Below, piece by piece: positions 8,996 through 17,880 of a DNA stretch of 64,000 nt. The notes beneath the pieces were generated by a model that did not search any database, was not told the origin of the DNA, and was given only the letters and a program-made list of their open reading frames with translations. The first letter of the stretch is position 1; each line of letters begins with the position of its first letter. This stretch comes from Arcobacteraceae bacterium. Its GTDB lineage: Bacteria; Campylobacterota; Campylobacteria; Campylobacterales; Arcobacteraceae. A program made the position numbers and the translations under genes. Location of the stretch: positions 124,001 through 188,000 of the forward strand of contig JAQUAG010000001.1 in NCBI GenBank assembly GCA_028687375.1. Reading direction: 5' to 3'.

Positions 8996-11383
8996 CTATG
9001 CTACCTCTTTATAAATTTCATGTTCTATTTCTTGTATTAGTTCCAAATATTTTGGTTTACCGCCAAACATATTTACGATCTCTAATGCGGAGCCAAATTC
9101 GTTAAACTCTGGAAGTTTAAGTACACTTATGGTTTCAATTGTTTCTATCCCCTCATCGGCATATTTTTCAAGAAGTTTTTCTATAACTGCTCTTGTTTTA
9201 CCTTCATATTTAGTAAAATAGTCTCTTTTCTTGATATTTTCAACTCTCTCTTTTCTTGTAAGCGGTGGTCTATCATAAGCCACATGGCAAATAAGATCAA
9301 ATATATCCATATCTTTGCCAATTTCATCTTTGAGTTCAGAAAATAAAATATCTTTTTCATAAAGCTCATCAATGATGGCTTGTTTTTTCTGGGCAGTTGT
9401 CCATTTATTTAAAAACTCATCAAGGCAGCTGAACTCTTCGTGAACTTTTTGCTTTGTATAGTCTTTGTAGCTTGTGGTTACAAGCTCCCCTTTGTCATTT
9501 CTTACTTGAATTCTCTCATTTAAAATTGTTACATCTACACCGTTTATATAGATTTTTTCTCTTGGTGTTTTTTCATCTTCATCAATCTCTCCACCATCTC
9601 TAATTGTAGGTGGTTCAAAAATAATCTCCTCACCACTTTCTTCGTCTATAATTGGTGTATCGTCATTTTCTTCTTCCTCTAGCTCAGGAAGTGGTTCATC
9701 TTCTTTTATCTCTTTGATTCGAACAGCTTCACCATCAAAATCAGGATCAGCAAATTTATCTGTAACATTTCTAAAATCCATAATTGTAAAAAATGTTTTA
9801 CCGTACTCTTCGTTTATTCTTGTACCTCGTCCGATGATTTGCTTAAACTCTGTCATAGAATTTATATTACTATCAAGTACTACGAGTTTACAAGTTTGGG
9901 CATCAACACCAGTAGTCATTAGTTTTGAAGTAGTGGCGATTACGGGGTATCTCTCTTGTGGGTTGATAAAATTATCAAGTTCTCTTTTACCTTCATCATT
10001 ATCGCCTGTTATTTGCATTACATATTTTGGATTTTGTGCCATTAAATCACTATTTAGATTTGCAATAGCACTTCTCATCCTGCTTGCATGGTCAATGTCG
10101 GTACAAAATACAATTGTTTTGTCAAATCTATCATGTTTGTTTAAAAACTCTGTGACTTTTGATGCAACAGCTTCTGTTCTCTCGTCGATAACTAGATTTT
10201 TATCAAAATCTTTTCTATTATAGATTCTCTTATCTACATCGTTGCCATCTTTGTCTTTTTTGCCAGCTTCTGGTTCATAGCCTTCTAAATCTACATTTAA
10301 ACCAACTCTAATAACTTTGTACGGAGCCAAAAATCCATCTTCTATACCTTCTTTGAGAGAATAGGTATAAACAGGCTCTCCAAAGTATTCGATATTTGAA
10401 ACCTCTTTTGTCTCTTTTGGAGTTGCAGTAAGTCCAATATGTGTAGCACTCCCAAAATAATCAAGTATCTCTCTCCAGGCACTATCTTCGGCTGCACTTC
10501 CTCTATGAGCCTCATCTATCACTATCAAATCAAAAAAATCAGGACTGAATTCTCTGTAAGCATCTTTATCTTCATCATAGTTCGTAAGTCCTTGATAAAG
10601 AGCCAAATATATTTCATACGATTTATCGATTTGCTTTTTTTTGATAACGGTCATTTTATCTTTGAAGTGTCTAAAATCTCCCCGTTTTGTTTGGTCAATA
10701 AGAGCATTTCTATCAGCTAAAAAGAGTATTCTCTTTTTTGCACCACTTTTCCAAAGTCTATGGATGATTTGAAATGCAGTGTAAGTCTTACCTGTACCCG
10801 TTGCCATCACAAGTAAAACTCTTTTTTGACCTTTTGCAATAGCTTCTACAGTTCTATTGATAGCTATTTGTTGGTAATATCTTGGATTTCTACTTGTCCC
10901 ATCAAAAAAGTAATCTTGAGAAACTACTTTTTCTTCATCTGGTGTTGAGATACCTTTATATTTTTTGTATCGTTGCCAAAGTTCTTCTGGAGTTGGAAAG
11001 TTCTCAAGTGATATTTCTCGCTCTATTGTACCATTGGAAAGTGTTTTATCATGTTCATAAAAACCATCACCATTGCTACTAAACACTACAGGAATATCTA
11101 AAATTCTTGCATATTCGATACTTTGTTGAATTCCATCTTGAAGTTTATGATTGTTGTCTTTTGCTTCGATAATAGCTACTGCAATATTTGGTTTATAGTA
11201 AAGAATATAATCAGCTCTTTTACCTTCACCTCGTTTGGTTAGGTTACCTTTTACATAGATTTTTCCATCCGTAAAAGAGACTTCTTCTCTTATCTGAGTT
11301 TCAATGTTCCAACCAGCATATGAGAGGGCTGGAGTGATATATTTGGTACAAATATCTCTTTCTGAGAGTTCTTTTTTTGACAT
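8996..11383 (-). CDS. hsdR: Type I restriction endonuclease motor subunit HsdR (EcoEI-like)
   Basis: 795 residues, the length of EcoEI-type R subunits. The N-terminal HSDR_N nuclease has Asp58 and ExK (Glu73, Lys75). The SF2 translocase follows: Walker A (ATGTGKT, 194-200), DEAH box (290-293), TATP (GLTATP) and motif VI (IIGRGTRINE). An acidic linker of about 40 residues (EEEENDD region, near 570-610) precedes the C-terminal domain that binds HsdM. It translocates and cleaves unmodified DNA with HsdM and HsdS. It starts 16 nt after the DUF262 gene. It appears intact and functional. Confidence 0.96.
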   Translation of the reverse strand: MSKKELSERDICTKYITPALSYAGWNIETQIREEVSFTDGKIYVKGNLTKRGEGKRADYILYYKPNIAVAIIEAKDNNHKLQDGIQQSIEYARILDIPVVFSSNGDGFYEHDKTLSNGTIEREISLENFPTPEELWQRYKKYKGISTPDEEKVVSQDYFFDGTSRNPRYYQQIAINRTVEAIAKGQKRVLLVMATGTGKTYTAFQIIHRLWKSGAKKRILFLADRNALIDQTKRGDFRHFKDKMTVIKKKQIDKSYEIYLALYQGLTNYDEDKDAYREFSPDFFDLIVIDEAHRGSAAEDSAWREILDYFGSATHIGLTATPKETKEVSNIEYFGEPVYTYSLKEGIEDGFLAPYKVIRVGLNVDLEGYEPEAGKKDKDGNDVDKRIYNRKDFDKNLVIDERTEAVASKVTEFLNKHDRFDKTIVFCTDIDHASRMRSAIANLNSDLMAQNPKYVMQITGDNDEGKRELDNFINPQERYPVIATTSKLMTTGVDAQTCKLVVLDSNINSMTEFKQIIGRGTRINEEYGKTFFTIMDFRNVTDKFADPDFDGEAVRIKEIKEDEPLPELEEEENDDTPIIDEESGEEIIFEPPTIRDGGEIDEDEKTPREKIYINGVDVTILNERIQVRNDKGELVTTSYKDYTKQKVHEEFSCLDEFLNKWTTAQKKQAIIDELYEKDILFSELKDEIGKDMDIFDLICHVAYDRPPLTRKERVENIKKRDYFTKYEGKTRAVIEKLLEKYADEGIETIETISVLKLPEFNEFGSALEIVNMFGGKPKYLELIQEIEHEIYKEVA

Positions 11384-11399
11384 TTAAATCACCTCCAAC

Positions 11400-13487
11400 T
11401 TACTCAAATTGTTTTTCAAAAGCTTGTCTTACTAAGCCTATGATATATGGAATTTCATCTATAGAGTTTAATATTACTTCAGTATCCCCATTGCCCCAAG
11501 TTCCTACATTTGATACATCTCTTCCAAGTTTTTTTGGATCTTCTAGTTCATTTAGTGCGATGTTTACATAAAGTTTTAAACTATTTGCTTGCGGAACTAT
11601 ATCTACAAAATTTGTTTCAGCTTTATAAGCTATATAGAGTTTTAAAAATTCCTCAGTTACATTTGAGTCTAAAGACAATACCTCTTTTCTAAATTCTTCA
11701 AAAAGCTTTTTATTTTGAGTTTTTAAAAGGTTTGGATGATCATCAATAGTGTAATTGCTATTTGAAGCTTTAGGTGCTTTATAAGTCTCTAAAATTGATG
11801 TTTCAAGTTTTGGACTAACCCATACATTGGCTGCTTGATTTGATAAAATACTAGCTCTACTTTTTATAGCATCTTCATTCCAAATAAGATTTGAATCTCT
11901 CAAATACTCATTTAGCTTGAGAGGACTTTTAGCAAAACCACCCTCCATATCTCTTTTTTCTTCAAAAGGTTTATCGCTATATTCAGAGTTATATCCTGTA
12001 AGAGTTAAGTTTCCTAATGTATGAAGCCATTGAGCTTGAATATCTTGCCAGTTTTCTCCTAAAGTATTTTTCCACTCTTGTGATAGGTTTTCATTTTGAG
12101 GCATAATATGTTCAATCGTATAATCATTGACATTAACTCTCTCTTTTCTACCAAAATTCTCTAATCTTCTAAGCCAATAACTTCTATTTCTGAAGTTATA
12201 AAGATCTTTTGATGATAAATGTATTTTAAATTCATCATCTGTTGGAAACTTCTTATAAGATGTTAAAAGCATAAATGTAGCTTGAATACTCTCTAAATAT
12301 CTATCTTTTTTGATTGATTTTGTAAAATTTGCAAATGTTTTATTGAGTGAATTGGTAGGAATTGCACAAATTGCTCTTCTAAATACATAACTTTCTATTA
12401 ATCTAATAGCTTTTTCAAAATCATCTTTAGATAAATGATTGTTTTCATAATCATCATAAAGCTCTAATAATAATGGATATGCAACATCGACTTTTAATTC
12501 TTTTAAATCTTTGAAAGCATAAGATAACTCTTTATCTTCTTCTTGTCCTAATGCCATTTTACAAAAATATTGAGAATAAGCTCTGATATCTGATACCAAT
12601 GATTCTATAGATAGATTTTCTTCTCTATGATATTTTTTAAATGCTTCATAAATACTATCTATTTTCGGAATTTCTTTTGTTTTTACAGTGAGATAATGCC
12701 TCATAAAAGCATCAAAATATGTCTGATATGCTTCTTGTCCAAAATCAAGCTCCATCGGTCGCCAATACTCTTCGTAGAGTCGTGATTGAAGGTCATGTTC
12801 TAATCCCATCAGAATGTAATTTCTGATTAAATCTGCTTGAGTTAGCTCTTTACCTGTTGAGTTCATGCTTTCAAAAATTAATTGAGGATTATCATATTGT
12901 CTATCAAGTGATATATCTACAATTAGTAGTTTAGCTATACCTTTACAAATAGTTTCAAGTTCATCTATATTTTCAGCCAGTTTCTTTTTAAAAAACTCAT
13001 AATTTACTTTTACTCTAAGAGAATAATCTTTTGGGAAATTTACTTTGCTTTTATCAATAAGGGCTATTAAAGTGTCTTTGTCTGTTTGAGATAAGATAAG
13101 TTTATATTTTTTGTTATCTTTTTTTCTAGGATCCATAAGGTAAAAATCTTTTAATTGTTCTTTTGAAAAACCATCTATTATTTCTTGCTCATCGTCTAAT
13201 AAATCGGATAGTGCAGTTAAAAGCAGTGTAACCGTTGTAAGCCTTTGTTGACCATCTATAATTAAAAGTGGCGATTGTGCTGTTACAGAGTATTGCCCAT
13301 CCTGGACATAAACAACAGAACCAATAAAGTGAGCCCCTATTTGATTATTTTTTCCTGCTCTTAATATATCTTTCCATAATTGTAAACATTCATTTTCAGT
13401 CCAGCTATAAGTTCTTTGATAAATTGGAATGACGAATTGTGAAGACTTTGATATAAATTCTAGTAAATTTGATTGAATGGCTGTCAT
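11400..13487 (-). CDS. DUF262/DUF1524 (GmrSD-like) nuclease with C-terminal DUF5655-like domain
   Basis: 695 residues. The N-terminal DUF262 domain shows PIYQRTYSW (21-29) and the signature DGQQR (78-82), a ParB/Srx-like NTP-binding motif. The DUF1524 HNH-type nuclease motif EHIMPQ lies near residue 460 and is followed by LGNLTLTGYNSEYSDKPF. The final 110 residues (LFEEFRKEVLSLD... to the end) look like a DUF5655 domain. Relatives such as GmrSD and BrxU are modification-dependent restriction enzymes; RloF of Campylobacter type I loci is probably similar. GAGGAT lies before the ATG. Upstream of hsdR in one operon, it could attack modified phage DNA that HsdR cannot. Confidence 0.9.
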   Translation of the reverse strand: MTAIQSNLLEFISKSSQFVIPIYQRTYSWTENECLQLWKDILRAGKNNQIGAHFIGSVVYVQDGQYSVTAQSPLLIIDGQQRLTTVTLLLTALSDLLDDEQEIIDGFSKEQLKDFYLMDPRKKDNKKYKLILSQTDKDTLIALIDKSKVNFPKDYSLRVKVNYEFFKKKLAENIDELETICKGIAKLLIVDISLDRQYDNPQLIFESMNSTGKELTQADLIRNYILMGLEHDLQSRLYEEYWRPMELDFGQEAYQTYFDAFMRHYLTVKTKEIPKIDSIYEAFKKYHREENLSIESLVSDIRAYSQYFCKMALGQEEDKELSYAFKDLKELKVDVAYPLLLELYDDYENNHLSKDDFEKAIRLIESYVFRRAICAIPTNSLNKTFANFTKSIKKDRYLESIQATFMLLTSYKKFPTDDEFKIHLSSKDLYNFRNRSYWLRRLENFGRKERVNVNDYTIEHIMPQNENLSQEWKNTLGENWQDIQAQWLHTLGNLTLTGYNSEYSDKPFEEKRDMEGGFAKSPLKLNEYLRDSNLIWNEDAIKSRASILSNQAANVWVSPKLETSILETYKAPKASNSNYTIDDHPNLLKTQNKKLFEEFRKEVLSLDSNVTEEFLKLYIAYKAETNFVDIVPQANSLKLYVNIALNELEDPKKLGRDVSNVGTWGNGDTEVILNSIDEIPYIIGLVRQAFEKQFE

Positions 13488-13505
13488 TAAATTATCCTCA
13501 TATTG

Positions 13506-13688
13506 CTATTTTTCATCGGCAGCTTTACCGCTTTTTACCCAAGCATCAACTTCATCTTTTCTAAAAAGCCATTTTCTACCAACTTTATTTGCAGGCATTT
13601 GCTTTTGTTCGATCCATTTATAAACAGTATCTCTTGTAGTGTGCAGGTATTCGCATATTTCATTGACAGTAAGCCATTTGTCTTCCAT
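13506..13688 (-). CDS. Excisionase-family (HTH_17) small DNA-binding protein
   Basis: About 60 residues from the ATG at 13688, which has CAAGG 8 nt upstream; the longer TTG start is less likely. The whole protein is a MerR/excisionase-type helix-turn-helix: WLTVNEICEYLHTTRDTVYK, then KMPANKVGRKWLFRKDEVDAWV-like wing residues. It is the first gene of the restriction operon, 18 nt before the DUF262 gene. Possible roles are transcription control of the operon or an element-linked accessory factor. Confidence 0.85.
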   Translation of the reverse strand: MEDKWLTVNEICEYLHTTRDTVYKWIEQKQMPANKVGRKWLFRKDEVDAWVKSGKAADEK

Positions 13689-13752
13689 GATTAGTACCTT
13701 GAATAAAATATCACTTATTTTACTCAAATTTGGCTAAGTATAAGTTGTATTG

Positions 13753-13770
13753 ATGAATAGTGATGAATAA
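13753..13770. promoter_or_regulatory. Direct repeat TGATGAAT upstream of restriction operon
   Basis: TGATGAAT occurs twice exactly 10 bp apart (13753 and 13763), about 65 bp upstream of the HTH gene start and just behind a possible -10 region on the minus strand (TTATACTT near 13740). Spacing by one helical turn fits a regulator-binding site, perhaps for the small HTH protein itself. Inference only. Confidence 0.35.
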
Positions 13771-13789
13771 TTTTGTAAAGATTGAGAAG

Positions 13790-13844
13790 TAAAAAGGTTT
13801 CAGCCCTCAAGAACTAGCAGAGTCGCTCCAGTCTTAGGGCTTGA
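13790..13844 (-). terminator. Probable rho-independent terminator after the 67-residue gene
   Basis: Read on the minus strand, AGCCCTAAGA pairs with TCTTGAGGGCT (one bulged base) around a roughly 20-nt loop, and a CCTTTTTA stretch follows. It lies between the 67-residue gene and the restriction operon, so it would separate the recombinase unit from the defence unit. Confidence 0.55.
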
Positions 13845-13881
13845 TATTCAAAGCAAATTCTACCAAAATTTAGCTCAAATT

Positions 13882-14085
13882 TCAACCAATTCGCACTCCA
13901 AAATCCTCTGGCTTGATATGAAAGTATGATGCTATTTTTTGATACATTACTTCATTTACTTCACTTAAAATCCCTTCACTTTGCTCATCTATGATTTTCT
14001 CTTTGATGTCATAGGCGAATAGCAATTTATTTTCTTCATCTAGTTTGACAGCCGTTAAATACTCTTTAATGATAAGTGGTTCCAT
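13882..14085 (-). CDS. Small hypothetical protein downstream of recombinase
   Basis: 67 residues, acidic, no signal peptide. AAAGGAA lies about 10 nt before the ATG. It follows the tyrosine recombinase gene by 29 nt and precedes a terminator-like hairpin, so it is probably cotranscribed with the recombinase. The C-terminus (YHIKPEDFG-like, FHIKPEDFGVRIG) has no assignment. Function unknown. Confidence 0.6.
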   Translation of the reverse strand: MEPLIIKEYLTAVKLDEENKLLFAYDIKEKIIDEQSEGILSEVNEVMYQKIASYFHIKPEDFGVRIG

Positions 14086-14114
14086 TTTTATTTTTCCTTT
14101 GTAATGATTTATTT

Positions 14115-15041
14115 TTAGTGTCCAAGATAATGCTCAGTGATACTTGCCCTATAGTGCTTCATCTCCCAACTAACCCCTTGTAAGGCTTGTTCATAAGTGT
14201 AGCCGTGATTTTGATACTCCCTTACACGATTTTGTGCAAAGGTCCATCTAAATCCATGTGAGCCATGATGAGGGATATTTAACTTTTGGCATGTGGTTTT
14301 GATATCATCAATATACTCTTGGTAAGAGATTTTAAAATATGAAGTATCGTTTTGCAAAAAGAAGTTTTGCAAGGTTTCATAGGTTTTTGTTGAGATAAAC
14401 ACATCGCCAACTTTTCCACCTTTTTCTTTGGTTTCAATCACTCCGACACTTTTGTTGCTAATCTCATCAATTTTTATAGCTTTTAGTTGTTCCTTTTTTA
14501 TAAGTGCCACTCCCTCACTTCTAGCACCACCTTCAAGCTGTATGGTTGCAGCTAATTTGTGTTTTGGATTGGAGAGATTTTCTATTATTAGATGTGGATT
14601 ATCATACACACGGTTATGATAGTTATTTGCTACAAGTTTTAAATCTCTAGCATTGTTTAAAATCTCTTGTCTTATTTTAAAATCATAGATAATTTGAAAT
14701 TGGTATTTCTCTTTTGAGTAGCGATTAAGGGCAATTTCTAGTTTACCAAGAGCAGATGTGATTTTTTCTAAATACTGTTCTGAGGGGTAATATTCTATCT
14801 TATACTCAATATAGCTTTTGATATGCTCATCAGTGATTAGCTCACAGTTTTTGAGTTTAAAATGCTCTTTGAGGTAGTTAAAAAAGTTATTCCAAACATT
14901 TCTATAACTCTCCATCGTTTTAAAAGATGATACACATCCAAAATGCTCATGATTTGGATTGATTCTATCAGATTTTTTTGCACCTTCAAAGAATATGAGC
15001 TTTGTAAGCACTGCTGTTTGATAATATACACTTCCTCTCAT
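14115..15041 (-). CDS. Tyrosine recombinase / phage integrase family protein
   Basis: 308 residues. The catalytic set is complete: Arg174 (GARSEG), Lys near 207-210 (EKGGK), His262-x-x-Arg265 (HGFR), His296 and the nucleophile Tyr305 nine residues later, three residues from the C-terminus. The N-terminal 110 residues resemble a SAM-like core-binding domain. It differs clearly from the second integrase at 20.1-21.2 kb. It stands between the restriction operon and small element genes, so it could mobilise the defence cargo or act as a resolvase. A 550-bp upstream non-coding region would hold its promoter. Recombinase identity is secure; its target is unknown. Confidence 0.85.
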   Translation of the reverse strand: MRGSVYYQTAVLTKLIFFEGAKKSDRINPNHEHFGCVSSFKTMESYRNVWNNFFNYLKEHFKLKNCELITDEHIKSYIEYKIEYYPSEQYLEKITSALGKLEIALNRYSKEKYQFQIIYDFKIRQEILNNARDLKLVANNYHNRVYDNPHLIIENLSNPKHKLAATIQLEGGARSEGVALIKKEQLKAIKIDEISNKSVGVIETKEKGGKVGDVFISTKTYETLQNFFLQNDTSYFKISYQEYIDDIKTTCQKLNIPHHGSHGFRWTFAQNRVREYQNHGYTYEQALQGVSWEMKHYRASITEHYLGH

Positions 15042-15547
15042 TTTTTTGCTTTTTTCATTTATCTATAATTTTTCTTTTTCCTGCCTCTATATACAGGTAT
15101 GCGTTGAGTCCTTCTACTTTTTTTCACTTTGAAAGCATCAAACAAAGATTAGATTTTTAATAGATCTAATAAAACTAAATTTAGGCGTTTCTCCTACTGC
15201 TAAAAGCAGCTATACAGTTTTGAAAAGTATCTGAAAACTTTACATTTTGCTTCACAGTTTTTAAATAGTCTAGAAAGAAAAGATTCTGGTAAACTCTTCC
15301 ACCTAGCTCAACTTTAGTCATTGTTTGAATCAATGCTTACTTTTGGTAAGGGTTATAAAAAAGAAAATTCTAACACCAAATTTGTCAACTATAACCGATA
15401 GTAAAAAAATATATTTGCAATAAGATTTTTTGCTCCCCGTTTCCTTATTTTTTTAGATTGTTTAAAAAATGGCTTGTTTTTGGGGATTTTTAGAGAATAG
15501 TTTACAAAAAGAGAAGAGGTGGAATTTACATCTTTTTTTACAAAGCT
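15042..15547. other. Non-coding region upstream of the tyrosine recombinase
   Basis: About 500 bases with no gene I can support. It is AT-rich with several short TTTACAAA-type repeats towards the right (near 15512, 15537 and 15547). It must contain the promoter for the recombinase gene at 15041, but I see no convincing -10/-35 pair. Confidence 0.5.
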
Positions 15548-15579
15548 TTACAAAAGAGTTGACAGGAACTCTTTTGTAA
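15548..15579. repeat. Perfect 13-bp inverted repeat
   Basis: TTACAAAAGAGTT, 6-nt spacer GACAGG, then AACTCTTTTGTAA. It lies just beyond the stop codon of the 112-residue gene (minus strand). No T-run follows on either strand, so a plain rho-independent terminator is doubtful. It could be a protein-binding palindrome, a recombination site or an mRNA-stabilising hairpin. Confidence 0.7.
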
Positions 15580-15592
15580 GATGGTGGAAAGT

Positions 15593-15931
15593 TTATGATT
15601 TTTCATCCCATTTGATTGTATTGCTGATATTTTTTTCCATAGCTGCATCAAAAATTATTTCCGCAAACTCTTTATAAAGCTTTTTAATACGCTTTGGTGC
15701 TTTCTCTTTTTGAAATGCTTTTTTTACTTCACCTTGTATCATAGCTTTAACCACTGGTAATGGATAAAATGCTCTTAAACAACACATTGCACCATAGAAT
15801 ATTGTTTTAGAAGATGACTTTGGATTGCTATTTGCAAAATAAATTATCACATACTCTTTTTCATTTTTTGTGAATTCCTCACCAGTTTTCTCTTTGAACA
15901 TATTTTTAAATTTATCGAATAAAAACGCCAT
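15593..15931 (-). CDS. Hypothetical protein of mobile element
   Basis: 112 residues, basic, no signal peptide. The central part (FYGAMCCLRAFYPLPVVKAM) is hydrophobic and may be a buried helix pair; the C-terminus is helical. It starts immediately after the stop of the membrane coiled-coil gene with no gap, so the pair is cotranscribed with the HTH gene upstream. No family recognised. Confidence 0.65.
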   Translation of the reverse strand: MAFLFDKFKNMFKEKTGEEFTKNEKEYVIIYFANSNPKSSSKTIFYGAMCCLRAFYPLPVVKAMIQGEVKKAFQKEKAPKRIKKLYKEFAEIIFDAAMEKNISNTIKWDEKS

Positions 15932-16339
15932 TTATTGCTCCTTTTGTTTATTGTGTTTATTGTGTCGTTTGACAATATTTTTTAGTTTTGTAATCTCATC
16001 TTCCAAAGATTGTCTCACATAATGAGTTGACTTTATCTCTGTATGAAATTTTGAGAGGCTGTTGTCTATAAGTTTGAAACTATCTTGAATATCTTTTTGC
16101 TCCTTTGCATTTTCATTTGCAATTTTTAAAAGATATTTTTTATACTCACCAAATTGCTCTTCAATCTCATCAACATTTTGAGCTAGTTGGGTTTGAAACT
16201 CTGATGAATAGTTCATAAGAAGCTTTTGAATACCAAGTGCAAATCTATCTTGTAAAAAGTAAAATATTCCAGCTCCAGCAATCACTCCACTAAAAAAGAC
16301 AACCACCTGCATCATCATAAAAGTTGTTTGGTTATACAT
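15932..16339 (-). CDS. Membrane-anchored coiled-coil protein
   Basis: About 135 residues from the ATG at 16339, chosen because AAGGA lies 9 nt upstream; an ATG 9 nt earlier overlaps the upstream gene further. One N-terminal membrane segment (VVVFFSGVIAGAGIFYFL) is followed by a charged helical region (residues 40-130) with heptad-like spacing. It overlaps the end of the HTH gene by a few nucleotides. Topology suggests an inner-membrane anchor with a cytoplasmic or periplasmic coiled coil. Function unknown. Confidence 0.65.
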   Translation of the reverse strand: MYNQTTFMMMQVVVFFSGVIAGAGIFYFLQDRFALGIQKLLMNYSSEFQTQLAQNVDEIEEQFGEYKKYLLKIANENAKEQKDIQDSFKLIDNSLSKFHTEIKSTHYVRQSLEDEITKLKNIVKRHNKHNKQKEQ

Positions 16340-16853
16340 TTTTCGCATCCTTTTTTATGATGTACTCGTTTATGTATTGAGATAGATAGGTATGAGAGAT
16401 AGTTTTTCTATATTTACTTTGCAAGTGTTGTTTTATATCTCTTAGACTATACCCATCATTATGCAGTGCCAAAATAACTGAATGAATCGATAAAAGCATT
16501 TGAAGCTTCTGCTTTGGTTTTTCTTTTTTGAGTTTTATTCGCTCTAATTTGGCGATACCTCCAAGTTCATTTAGAGTTTGGCTTTTATTTTTTGATTTTA
16601 AAAGCTGCTCTTTGTCGTAAAAGTGCTTGATAGCAAGTAAATATGAAGCCAGAGATAAAAGCTTTTTATCAATTCCCTCATTTTTTAGTTTAAAAAACTG
16701 ATTTTTTTGCTCATCAAATATCAGTATCTGAAATTCGATGTTTTGTTTATTGAACCAGTTTATAAGTGTTTTTCGCTGCTCTTTGGAGAGCTTTGTGTGA
16801 AACTCTAAACTTGAAAGAGTACTACTGTCAACAATGTTGTTTTTTTGTTCCAT
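16332..16853 (-). CDS. HTH-type protein, probable element regulator
   Basis: 173 residues from the ATG at 16853, which has GAGGTGAAC directly upstream; the longer reading frame starts inside the regulatory palindrome and is unlikely. The C-terminus (VILALHNDGYSLRDIKQHL, then ISHTYLSQYINEYI) looks like a helix-turn-helix of the kind found in plasmid mobilisation and replication regulators. It is divergent from a 59-residue plus-strand gene with a similar HTH pattern, with a 15-bp-arm palindrome between them. Likely a DNA-binding protein; exact role unknown. Confidence 0.65.
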   Translation of the reverse strand: MEQKNNIVDSSTLSSLEFHTKLSKEQRKTLINWFNKQNIEFQILIFDEQKNQFFKLKNEGIDKKLLSLASYLLAIKHFYDKEQLLKSKNKSQTLNELGGIAKLERIKLKKEKPKQKLQMLLSIHSVILALHNDGYSLRDIKQHLQSKYRKTISHTYLSQYINEYIIKKDAKNV

Positions 16854-16882
16854 GTTCACCTCGTTTGATTTTATTTGTTTAT

Positions 16883-16922
16883 TACATTCATATTTTTTTA
16901 GATTTGTAAAAATATGAATGTA
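16883..16922. promoter_or_regulatory. 15-bp-arm palindromic operator between divergent genes
   Basis: TACATTCATATTTTT, a 10-nt spacer, then AAAAATATGAATGTA, a perfect inverted repeat between the start codons of two divergent small DNA-binding genes. The exact right-hand 15-mer recurs at 19702-19716, before the excisionase-like gene. This fits an operator used by a regulator of the element. Confidence 0.75.
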
Positions 16923-16949
16923 GATGTAGATTTTTAAAAGGAGCAACAA

Positions 16950-17129
16950 ATGGCAGCAAAAAGTAGAATGGAAAAATATAGATTACAAATCGTAGATTTG
17001 ATATATAAAGGTGTTTCAGTTAGATCAACTTGGAGAATAATAAATGCAGACCTTCCAGAAGAAGGTAAAATCAGCTATAACGCATTTTTACATTTCGTAA
17101 ATAGAAATGTAAAAGCTACTACATTATGA
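16950..17129 (+). CDS. 59-residue small HTH-like protein
   Basis: Begins with ATG preceded by AAAAGGAGC at ideal spacing and encodes 59 residues starting MAAKSRMEKYRLQIVDL. The pattern I-x2-LIYKGVSVRSTWRII resembles the C-terminal HTH of the divergent 173-residue protein (LHNDGYSLRDIKQHL). Its 3' end overlaps the end of the repressor gene tail-to-tail by 6 nt. Probably a DNA-binding regulator or accessory factor of the mobile element. Confidence 0.7.
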   Translation: MAAKSRMEKYRLQIVDLIYKGVSVRSTWRIINADLPEEGKISYNAFLHFVNRNVKATTL

Positions 17130-17834
17130 AAAGTATTTTTCTACTAATTCAATTGTCAGCTTATCAATTTTATAAAGCTGGCTTTTGATAAATTTTTTTG
17201 TTTCAGGCAAAGTCATAATCATTTCACTCATTGAGATGGTATCTAAATCATCTTTTGCCCAATCGATAAGTGCATGTAAATCTTTGTCTTTAATCCACAC
17301 ACCATATTTTAGAGTATTTAATTTAGAAAACTCATATTGTGCTAAAAGCTCATGAAATTTGACATCTAAATCTTTTGTACCTGCTTGTAGATTCGTTTTT
17401 TCTAAATGCAACAAAAAAGAGTAGAGTAAAACTAACATTCTCTCCCCATCGCCGCTTACTACATTTGAAAGTTTCTCAAAAAAAGTTTGACCTTTGATTC
17501 TTTGAATTTTTGTTTTTAGTTTTATCATAATAGTTTGACTATCGATAAAATTTTCTAAAATAGTTGCTAACTCATCTTCTTTTTGATTTTCAATAGCCAA
17601 AGTTTGAGCTCTAAAGCAGTTCGAGCTATACCCATAAACAAGCCTATCCATAGATACATTAGCATCTATATTAGTAAGAACTTTTTCGATCAAAGTACCT
17701 AAAGAATTTCTCTTTTTTAGCATAGAGAGTGCATTTTTTGTCATCTGTAGTTTTTCAGCAAGTTCTGCTTCATTTTTTAAATTTAGTTCCTCTACAAGAT
17801 ATTTTACAGCTAATTCTGTATTAATTTCATGCAT
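17124..17834 (-). CDS. CI-like phage repressor HTH protein
   Basis: About 236 residues from the ATG at 17834, preferred because AAGAAGG lies about 8 nt upstream; a GTG 51 nt earlier is possible. The N-terminus (VKYLVEELNLKNEAELAEKL, then QMTKNALSMLKKRNSLGTLI) matches the CI-type repressor helix-turn-helix. The rest is helical, with no visible S24 protease motif. It is divergent from the plus-strand replication genes across a 126-bp region containing a TTCAC/GTGAA palindrome. Inferred role: master repressor of the element's replication and excision genes. Confidence 0.75.
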   Translation of the reverse strand: MHEINTELAVKYLVEELNLKNEAELAEKLQMTKNALSMLKKRNSLGTLIEKVLTNIDANVSMDRLVYGYSSNCFRAQTLAIENQKEDELATILENFIDSQTIMIKLKTKIQRIKGQTFFEKLSNVVSGDGERMLVLLYSFLLHLEKTNLQAGTKDLDVKFHELLAQYEFSKLNTLKYGVWIKDKDLHALIDWAKDDLDTISMSEMIMTLPETKKFIKSQLYKIDKLTIELVEKYFS

Positions 17835-17880
17835 TTTAAGTGCCTTCTTTAAAGTTAATTTAAAATTATATAGTGTATTA

